In this document: piece by piece, positions 6,251 through 11,538 of the stretch
Numbering within the stretch: the first letter of the stretch is position 1
Layout of the letters: each line of letters begins with the position of its first letter
DNA from: an uncultured Porphyromonadaceae bacterium
Lineage (GTDB): Bacteria > Bacteroidota > Bacteroidia > Bacteroidales > Muribaculaceae
NCBI GenBank assembly: GCA_905193485.1
Contig: CAJJOX010000056.1
Coordinates: 1-11,538 of the forward strand
Reading direction: 5' to 3'
Length of the DNA: 11,538 nucleotides
The notes under the pieces: model-generated
What the model was told of the DNA's origin: nothing
What the model saw: the letters and a program-made list of their open reading frames with translations, nothing else
Databases searched by the model: none
Made by a program: the position numbers and the translations under genes

Positions 6251-6263
6251 TGGTGCGATAAAA
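6251..6263 (+). repeat. Left terminal inverted repeat of the IS
   Basis: TGGTGCGATAAAA is a perfect 13-bp match to the reverse complement of 7567-7579. Similarity continues weakly beyond it if one base is skipped (AAAATC shared). Confidence 0.85.
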
Positions 6264-6371
6264 ATCTAACCACTGTTATTAAAATATTAGTATTTAGTTA
6301 AATACAAGAGACCATTGATTTTTTGATTTGAAATTGATTTATTAGTCTTGTTGTCCCCAAACATCAAGATT

Positions 6372-7556
6372 ATGAATCAGGGTAAGTATGTTTTCTCTCA
6401 GGTCATCGAATTTATACCGCGTTACCAGTTCGATAAGCATGTAAGGCTGTATACTGTATAAAGGAGATTGGCATGTAAAGAATCCCAACAGTTACAATCA
6501 CCTCCTTCATCTGCTCTTCGGACAGCTGACGGGCTGTGATCCGCTACGGGACATCTGTCTATGTCTGGAGGCTCATTCAAAAATGCTATATTATCTCGGT
6601 TTTCGGAAAACAGTCAACCACACATCTTTGTCGCGGGCTAACGAAAGTCGGGACTATCGAATTTTTGAAGGTTTGGGCATTTATCTCATAGGATTGGTAA
6701 GACCTATGTATTCAAGGCTAAACTGTCTGAGATAACCATAGACAACGTAATCTATGCGTTGGACTCCACAACCATATCAACCAGCATAAAACTTGCGGCA
6801 TGGGCATTGGGCAAATACAGCAGAGGCGCTGTAAAGATGCACACATTGCTTGATCTGCGTGGAAGCATACCGGCCAACATCCATATCACCGACGGGAAAT
6901 GGCATGACAGCAACGAACTTGACATGCTTTCGCCGGAACCATTCGCCTTCTATGTGATGGACAAGGCTTATGTTGATTTCAAGGCTTTGTTCAGATTCCA
7001 TCAGTCTCAGGCATTCTGGGTATCCCGTCCGAAAGAGAACATGAAGTTCATGACCATCGGGCAAATGGAAATTCCAGATGCAAAGTCAGGCATCATAGAA
7101 GACTCCCGGATTCGGGTAACCGGATATAAGTCGAGCAAACTCTATCCTGATGACATGCGGTTTGTACGGGTATATGACCCGGACAATGACACGATTGTGG
7201 ATTTTACACCCAACAACTTTGAGATCAGCACCTTGGAGATATCCAATCGCTATCGTCACCGCTGGGATATAGAAGTTTTCTTCAAATGGATCAAACAGAA
7301 TATTGTTGTGAAGACCCTTTGGGGATTTTCCGAGAATGCTGTAAAAATCCATCTTTGGACTGCTGTCCTCGCCTATCTTACAGTCGCTCGAATAAAGGCC
7401 GATTTTAAAAGCCTCTATTCTATAACCGAAGTGGCGACCCTGATCAGAATCTCTGCTTTGGAACGTGTCGAGTTACGACAACTTCTAATCAAGCAAGACT
7501 TGTCAACCAATTCAAATCAAAATGTCAAAGGACTCTCTTTATTTGATGATTTCTAA
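6372..7556 (+). pseudogene. IS4-family transposase, broken by two frameshifts
   Basis: Three frames together give one transposase of about 390 residues. Piece 1 (ATG 6372 to stop 6459-6461) starts MNQGKYVFSQVIEFIPRYQF. Piece 2 (about 6454 to 6735) gives LYKGDWHVKNPNSYNHLLHL, LFGQLTGCDPLRDI and SLSRANESRDYRIFEG. Piece 3 runs in frame to 7556 and holds the catalytic core: LDSTTIS (first Asp codon 6762), MDKAYVDF (second Asp codon 6960) and YRHRWDIEVFFKWIKQ (Glu codon 7272), the Y-2-R-3-E-6-K signature of IS4. The first break is a 7-bp tandem duplication at 6447-6460; the second, near 6714-6722, is a one-base loss or two-base gain. The catalytic domain is intact but is cut off from the N-terminal DNA-binding part, so the element is probably immobile unless helped in trans. 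Confidence 0.88.
6447..6460 (+). repeat. 7-bp tandem duplication that breaks the transposase
   Basis: CTGTATA is present twice back to back (6447-6453 and 6454-6460). Removing one copy restores the frame from FDKHV through RLYKGDWHV, the sequence expected at this point in the family. This is a typical replication-slippage scar. Confidence 0.8.
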
Positions 7557-7566
7557 ACTAACGCGA

Positions 7567-7579
7567 TTTTATCGCACCA
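7567..7579 (-). repeat. Right terminal inverted repeat of the IS
   Basis: TTTTATCGCACCA is the perfect reverse complement of the left end at 6251-6263, ten bases after the transposase stop codon. Confidence 0.85.
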
Positions 7580-7608
7580 GTAATATTTCTGAAGTACTTA
7601 TTATAGTC

Positions 7609-8403
7609 CTATTTATAATCTGTCTCAATCAAGTCAAAGCCTTTCGGGAGTTGGACTTCTTGCATTGAGGTGCCAAATTCTGCGTTCATCTGCGCTCCGG
7701 AATTGTTATAGAAGGTCCACTGCAATTCCAGCATATCCTTACGTTTCACTCTATTTGAAAGTTCGTGTCCATACATTTTCTCTGGAAAAGGTCTATTAGA
7801 AGCCTCTATTCCTGTTGCCTCAAAGCGATATTTCCCTTCATCGGCATCAGCTTTAAGGATTAGACCCGGCAATCCGCACAATTTCCATGGACCGTCATGA
7901 ATCGGTATCTCCGGAGTGAACCACACTTTCCAGTGCCGCCCATGATAGTCGGTTTCTGCCAATATACATTCGTATCCGAGGATATTTAGTGTAGAATCGG
8001 AGGTTTCCCAGTTTTGTTCGTCCATGTTTTCTTCGTAGTGACCCAGTTCTCCAGCGGCTTCTCCATAATACGTTGTTTTTCTTTCACCAAAATTTTTAAC
8101 AACGTATATTCTTGAACCAGGGAGCAAAGACGGTCTCTGTCCTGCTGCATTTGCTGCTTCAACCATACTGTTGAACTGAACAGTTCCTTGTGGGGTTGAA
8201 AGCATTGAATCCACAGCGAGAGTCATCGGATTATAATAATGAGAAATATCACCGTTAGCCAACAATATCATTTTTTCTTTCTTATTGGCACCTGTCCAGT
8301 TTTTGTAACGTTCGGTGTACTCCACTTTGATTTGCGCATTTTTCTGCGCGATAACTGTGCTTACTGTAAAACACAGAAGAAGTAATGTGATTAGTCTGCT
8401 CAT
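7609..8403 (-). CDS. GLPGLI family exported protein, 264 aa
   Basis: A Sec signal peptide is evident: MSRLITLLLLCFTVSTVIAQ, with cleavage near residue 20. The family-defining motif GPWKLCGLPGLIL lies at 171-183, preceded by YECILAETDYHGRHWKVWFT (145-163), so this is a member of the GLPGLI family (TIGR01200), periplasmic or surface proteins of unknown function found mainly in Bacteroidetes. The length fits the family. Its ATG overlaps the stop of the barrel gene by four bases (ATGA), so the two are translated together and very likely act together at the outer membrane. The gene ends 29 bases before the insertion sequence, which may have displaced its terminator. Confidence 0.9.
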   Translation of the reverse strand: MSRLITLLLLCFTVSTVIAQKNAQIKVEYTERYKNWTGANKKEKMILLANGDISHYYNPMTLAVDSMLSTPQGTVQFNSMVEAANAAGQRPSLLPGSRIYVVKNFGERKTTYYGEAAGELGHYEENMDEQNWETSDSTLNILGYECILAETDYHGRHWKVWFTPEIPIHDGPWKLCGLPGLILKADADEGKYRFEATGIEASNRPFPEKMYGHELSNRVKRKDMLELQWTFYNNSGAQMNAEFGTSMQEVQLPKGFDLIETDYK

Positions 8404-10994
8404 TTTCTAATGGTTAGTGAGAGAAGCAACTGACGGCCTCGGAGTTGACGCTGCGACTCGAAGGATGAGAGTTGCGAATAAGTGGTGTAGTTGTAGCTTC
8501 GTTTGTTGAGTATGTTGGTGAGCGACGCGGCAAACTCTATCTTCTTGTTGAGCTGAAAGGTTAGTCTGGTGTCAAGCATCACCAAGTTCTTATAGTTATG
8601 TTCGGTCAATTCGTTGCGGTAATGCTCGCCGCTGACTGTCCATTGCCATTTGCGGTGTGGAATGAATGTCAGGCTCAGTTCGTTTTCCATCGTCGAGAGC
8701 CATGACTCGCTCAGGCCGTTCATCGTAAGGCGGCTGTCGGAAAAGTCTATCCGGTAGTCGAAGCTGAACCAGCGGCATGGATTTCCGTTGATTTTGCCTC
8801 CGACACTCCAAGCGGTGCTGACTGAATTGACAGATTGCTGCTGTGAAAGCAGATGCGATTCATTGCGGCTGAAGGAGCCGTTCACATTGCAGCTACCGCG
8901 CATGAAGTCGAGGGTCTTGCCGAGGCTGCCCATCGCCATAAGTGTCTTACCGTCGTTCTTGGCGTTGGCATAGCTGTAACCGACATAGTCGCCATAAAGC
9001 TGCTGTGCCATGGTATATGGTACGTGAGTCCACGACTGCATTACCATACCATTGGCAAATAATCCGTGGCGGGTGTGTTTGTAATTGATACTTGCAGACA
9101 CGTTCTGAGACGAAGAATTGTAAAAGTCATCCACGCCGGATTTCAGTGTGCGGTAGTTGGTCATTATGAGTCCGGGGTGAATAAGGTTGAGATTCATCGG
9201 TGAGCGTCCAAGACCGCCGCGCAAGGTGCCTGAAAAGCGGTTGTTGGGTTTCCAGTTGAAACTTAGTGACGGGGAGAAATATACCTCGTCGCGGTTGGCA
9301 ATCGCTTTGTCGAAGTTATAATGGGCATAACTTATGGGCAAATTGAGCGAGAGATTCACCCGGCACACCCAATATTCAAACTTAGGAGTGGCATATACGG
9401 TGAGACAGTTGGTGTTTACTACATTTTCAGTCAGACCAGGAAGTTCCTCCGGCAATTTGGGCAGTTGCGAGTCCATAGAGCGGAGATAACTCTTTATGCC
9501 ACCTTCAAGACTCAGAGTCACTCCCTTAATGTTGAAGGCGTAAGCCGCGCTCTCATGCGTATAGAAGGCATGGTCGGAGATATGCTGACGAAACTGCTGA
9601 CTGTTCATGTCGAGATTCAGCGTCTGTGGCAGGGATTCCCATTCATTCACGCTCTGAAATGTCACCAAATGTTTTCCCTTGAAGCGCTGTATCATCTTGA
9701 ACTTGTTGCTGACATAGTAATACGGCAGCTTTGCAGACTGGCCGTTGGGTAGAGACCCGGTTGTAGTGATGCCTACATCATTCCAGTCTATGTCTGTCTG
9801 GAGCGTGTTGTTGATAAACGCCGTCTTTTGGTTAAGCTCATAGATGAACTTGCCGTTCAGGGAGTGGCTGTGTTCCGTGCCGCTCCGGTTTTCGGTGATT
9901 ATGCGGTTGCCATCGTCAAGAAAATAAGTGGTGATGTTAGAAGCGTCGGCTGTCACGCGATTGAATGAATAGTCGATATTGGCCTTAAACTCGCCGTTTT
10001 TCAACTTCCAAAGACTGTTGGTAGATACCAGGAAGAAGCGGTTGAACAGTGTCCGTTTATCACTTAGTGACGGCACTCCGGGTAGTCCGATTCCGATGTA
10101 TTGGCTGAGTCCTGTCTGCCGACGGTCGGCGAAGAAATCCGTGCTTGACGATGCAAGGTTCTCGCCGGTATTGTTGGTGCGCAGGGTGGTTATGTTCTGG
10201 AATCCGGGCATCACTGCCATAGCGAACAGTTCACCGTCCCATATTGCACCTTCGGGCTGCCACGACCAACCTCCTCCGGCATCTCCATGGAAAGTCCAAG
10301 TTGCTTTCGCCTTGTTTTTCAGTTTGAGGTTGATAGCGGCCTTGTCGGAAAAGGATATGCCAGATAGCACCTGCATCGGCTGATGGTTCTCCATGACCTC
10401 GACCGCGCCCACATCCTCATGGCTTATGCCGTTGGTGGCTATGCCATATTTGCCTCCGAGAAGATCTGAGCCTTCGATGTAGAACTTGTTGATGTCCTCG
10501 CCCTGATACTGTATTCTGCCATTGTTGGCGACATCTATTCCGGGCATACGCCGCAATACATCACCGATTGATCGATCCTGCTGCTGGGAGAAGCTGCCGA
10601 CATTATAAGTAATGGTGTCACCGTGTTCCCGTATGCGGTCAGCTTTGACCGTTACCTCTTTGAGTAAGGTGGTTCCCGGTTCCATATGGACGGTCAACGG
10701 GAAACTCACGCTGTCAAGTGGTATAGTTTTCTTGGCGAACCCCATCATCGACGTCTCCAGCCTACAGTTAGCCACTGACGGTAGAGACATGGAAAATCCT
10801 CCATCGTTTTTGGAGGTAACGTATTTCTTTATTTTCCCATCTGACCCTCTAATAATGACGGATGCTCCGACCAAAGGTTCATTACTCTCAATATCAACGA
10901 CAGTACCGATTACGGTGACTTGACCCGCCACATGAAAGATGGTGAGTAGAAATATCACGAATGTGATTAATCGGTTTTGCCTATTCTTTACCAT
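8400..10994 (-). CDS. Outer-membrane beta-barrel protein with carboxypeptidase-regulatory-like domain, 864 aa
   Basis: After a signal peptide (1-24, ending VAGQ) comes a CarboxypepD_reg-like domain at about 27-105 (VIGTVVDIESNEPLVGASVI), with GFAKKTIPL near its end. A plug-like domain at about 110-220 follows: LKEVTVKADRI, SIGDVLRRMPGIDVANNGRI, INKFYIEGSDLLGGKYGI. The remaining 640 residues show alternating aromatic beta-strand patterns of a barrel, ending in LLLSLTIRK. It resembles TonB-dependent transporters but is shorter than SusC types and has no SusD partner, so it belongs to the outer-membrane beta-barrel group commonly coupled to GLPGLI genes. Substrate unknown. The start at 10994 is supported by the signal peptide. 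It is first in a two-gene minus-strand unit and lies 61 bases after a Crp/Fnr-type regulator remnant on the same strand. Confidence 0.88.
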   Translation of the reverse strand: MVKNRQNRLITFVIFLLTIFHVAGQVTVIGTVVDIESNEPLVGASVIIRGSDGKIKKYVTSKNDGGFSMSLPSVANCRLETSMMGFAKKTIPLDSVSFPLTVHMEPGTTLLKEVTVKADRIREHGDTITYNVGSFSQQQDRSIGDVLRRMPGIDVANNGRIQYQGEDINKFYIEGSDLLGGKYGIATNGISHEDVGAVEVMENHQPMQVLSGISFSDKAAINLKLKNKAKATWTFHGDAGGGWSWQPEGAIWDGELFAMAVMPGFQNITTLRTNNTGENLASSSTDFFADRRQTGLSQYIGIGLPGVPSLSDKRTLFNRFFLVSTNSLWKLKNGEFKANIDYSFNRVTADASNITTYFLDDGNRIITENRSGTEHSHSLNGKFIYELNQKTAFINNTLQTDIDWNDVGITTTGSLPNGQSAKLPYYYVSNKFKMIQRFKGKHLVTFQSVNEWESLPQTLNLDMNSQQFRQHISDHAFYTHESAAYAFNIKGVTLSLEGGIKSYLRSMDSQLPKLPEELPGLTENVVNTNCLTVYATPKFEYWVCRVNLSLNLPISYAHYNFDKAIANRDEVYFSPSLSFNWKPNNRFSGTLRGGLGRSPMNLNLIHPGLIMTNYRTLKSGVDDFYNSSSQNVSASINYKHTRHGLFANGMVMQSWTHVPYTMAQQLYGDYVGYSYANAKNDGKTLMAMGSLGKTLDFMRGSCNVNGSFSRNESHLLSQQQSVNSVSTAWSVGGKINGNPCRWFSFDYRIDFSDSRLTMNGLSESWLSTMENELSLTFIPHRKWQWTVSGEHYRNELTEHNYKNLVMLDTRLTFQLNKKIEFAASLTNILNKRSYNYTTYSQLSSFESQRQLRGRQLLLSLTIRK

Positions 10995-11004
10995 AAAATT
11001 TTAG

Positions 11005-11012
11005 CAAAGTTC
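11005..11012 (-). promoter_or_regulatory. Weak -7 box upstream of the barrel gene
   Basis: On the minus strand GAACTTTG, followed by C, differs from TAnnTTTG at one base and lies 10 bases before the barrel gene start. No -33 box at the right spacing was found, so this is only a candidate. Confidence 0.25.
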
Positions 11013-11055
11013 GGCATAAATAAGAAGATCGGTCTTAACAAATGTATAGACCGCC

Positions 11056-11376
11056 TTATTTTTCGATATCAGTATCTGGATTTTTGGCCAGTTCCCGTCT
11101 GATGCGGCTTAGATGATTAGGTGTAATCAATAGAAAAGAAGACAGGTCTTTCAATGTGACAGTCTTGACGATTTGGGGGTATTGTTCACACAATTCAACA
11201 TAACGCTGACGAGGCGACTTGCGATAGAGATTAAGCAACCGCATGAGTACCATATTAAACAGCGATTTGTATTCATCGGACAAAGAAGGGGAAAGACATT
11301 CCTTGAATGTCTTTAATGACACTCGTAGTATCTCGCAATCAGTGCCTGCGATGATTGACATCTGGGAGGGTTCTCC
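11056..11376 (-). pseudogene. Crp/Fnr-type transcriptional regulator, 3' part only
   Basis: The minus-strand frame gives GEPSQMSIIAGTDCEILRVS, the end of a cyclic-nucleotide-binding-like beta-roll. A long dimerisation helix (SLSDEYKSLFNMVLMRLLNL) and a helix-turn-helix follow: QRYVELCEQYPQIVKTVTLK, then DLSSFLLITPNHLSRIRREL. This is the typical C-terminal two-thirds of Bacteroidetes Crp/Fnr-like regulators (about 190-230 aa). The first half is missing: upstream of GEPS the frame reads MAFLTVHQRI, which is simply the antisense of the glycyl-tRNA synthetase piece. The intact gene probably extends beyond the join in the real genome, so 'partial' fits better than 'decayed'. Its position next to the barrel gene could mean local regulation, but that is inference. 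Confidence 0.78.
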
Positions 11377-11538
11377 GATCCTCTGATGGACTGTAAGGAA
11401 TGCCATGAGCGTTTCCGTGCAGATAAGATCATTGAGGATTTTGCTGCTGAGAAGAACATTGAATTAAAGGGCTCTGTGGATGGATGGACACAGGAAGAAA
11501 TGAGAGATTTCATCGAGGAACATCAGATCCCATGTCCT
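11359..11538 (+). CDS. glyS: Glycyl-tRNA synthetase (single-chain type), internal fragment
   Basis: Reading from 11359 gives HLGGFSDPLMDCKECHERFR, then ADKIIEDFAAEKNIELKGSV and a WTQEEMRDFIEEHQIPCP end, 60 codons with no stop, cut by the window edge. GHxxxFSDPLMDC, the CxxC pair, RFRADKIIE and the IPCP segment match the region after class II motif 1 in dimeric glycyl-tRNA synthetases, which charge tRNA-Gly with glycine. The usual preceding Gly codon is replaced by TGA at 11356-11358, marking where similarity stops. The Cys-rich GFSDPLMDCKEC form resembles Clostridia (Lachnospiraceae-like) enzymes; Bacteroides enzymes as I recall read NDPLIDNKDSKKRYRAD here. The start of the gene is absent. 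Confidence 0.8.

Larger units (their letters stand above)
6251..7579 (+). mobile_element. IS4-family insertion sequence, 1329 bp, inactivated
   Basis: The terminal inverted repeats TGGTGCGATAAAA (6251-6263) and TTTTATCGCACCA (7567-7579) bound one transposase gene read left to right. The ends do not extend further (flanking G on both sides). No clean target duplication is seen; GTAG before and GTAA after match at three of four bases. The element sits 48 bases after the ORF6N gene and 29 bases from the 3' end of the GLPGLI gene, breaking neither. Between the left end and the transposase start lies an AT-rich leader of about 110 bases. Confidence 0.85.

Noticed and set aside
6203..6310. Target-site duplication and leader hairpin of the IS
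   Set aside because: The best flanking match is three of four bases (GTAG/GTAA), too weak to call. The ACAAGA/TCTTGT pairing in the leader is only six bases in AT-rich sequence.
9321..9752. Long open frame on the plus strand within the barrel gene
   Set aside because: It is antisense to a clearly coding region with intact barrel and signal-peptide features, and its product matches nothing recognisable.
11313..11513. Minus-strand open frame across the right end
   Set aside because: It is antisense to the glycyl-tRNA synthetase reading, which has strong family motifs, and it crosses the suspect join.
1..11538. CRISPR array, tRNA, rRNA or integrase/attachment sites
   Set aside because: No regularly spaced repeats, no cloverleaf-like CCA-ended stretches, and no integrase or tRNA-linked direct repeats were found on reading both strands.

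Overview
The core of this window (about 183 to 11360) looks like a gut-type member of the Bacteroidales. The evidence is TAnnTTTG-type -7 boxes, a GLPGLI-family protein paired with a carboxypeptidase-regulatory/outer-membrane-barrel protein, an ECF sigma operon with small exported partners, an ORF6N-domain gene, and an IS4-family element with the Y-2-R-3-E-6-K signature. No tRNA, rRNA or CRISPR array was seen, and no stretch over 300 bases lacks a gene or a mobile-element remnant.

Layout, left to right. (1) 2-371 holds two unrelated gene ends: the C-terminal part of a Nif3-like metal-binding protein, then a 12-C run, then the C-terminal tail of a cobalamin adenosyltransferase in a different frame. 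(2) 364-809 is a small DUF2795-type gene with its own promoter and an intrinsic terminator. (3) 873-3620 is a 915-aa protein: a candidate HEPN-like N-terminal domain (R48-N49-x3-H53), a long uncharacterised middle, and a complete SF1 (RecD/UvrD-type) helicase at the C-terminus. It is the best candidate for an uncharacterised, possibly defensive, system. (4) 3728-5067 on the minus strand is a three-gene operon: His-rich lipoprotein, ECF sigma factor, Spy-like periplasmic protein. (5) 5270-6202 encodes an ORF6N domain joined to a phospholipase-D-like C-terminal domain; the gene contains a perfect 27-bp palindrome. (6) 6251-7579 is an IS4-family element whose transposase is broken, partly by a 7-bp tandem duplication. 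(7) 7609-10994 on the minus strand is a two-gene unit, outer-membrane barrel then GLPGLI protein, with 4-nt overlap. (8) 11056-11376 is the 3' part of a Crp/Fnr-type regulator. It runs at its 5' side into an oppositely oriented internal piece of glycyl-tRNA synthetase (11359-11538).

Both window ends have the form 'truncated gene meets truncated unrelated gene', one at a poly-C run and one over about 20 shared bases. The outer pieces (Nif3-like and GlyRS) look more like Clostridia than Bacteroidales from memory, so both joins may be assembly or amplification chimeras. Claims about what lies next to what should not rely on those two joins; the interior gene order is independent of them.

Working together: the sigma operon looks like an envelope or metal-stress circuit, the barrel/GLPGLI pair is an envelope unit, and the helicase and ORF6N genes are stand-alone accessory genes. 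All function calls come from reading motifs; no database search was run.
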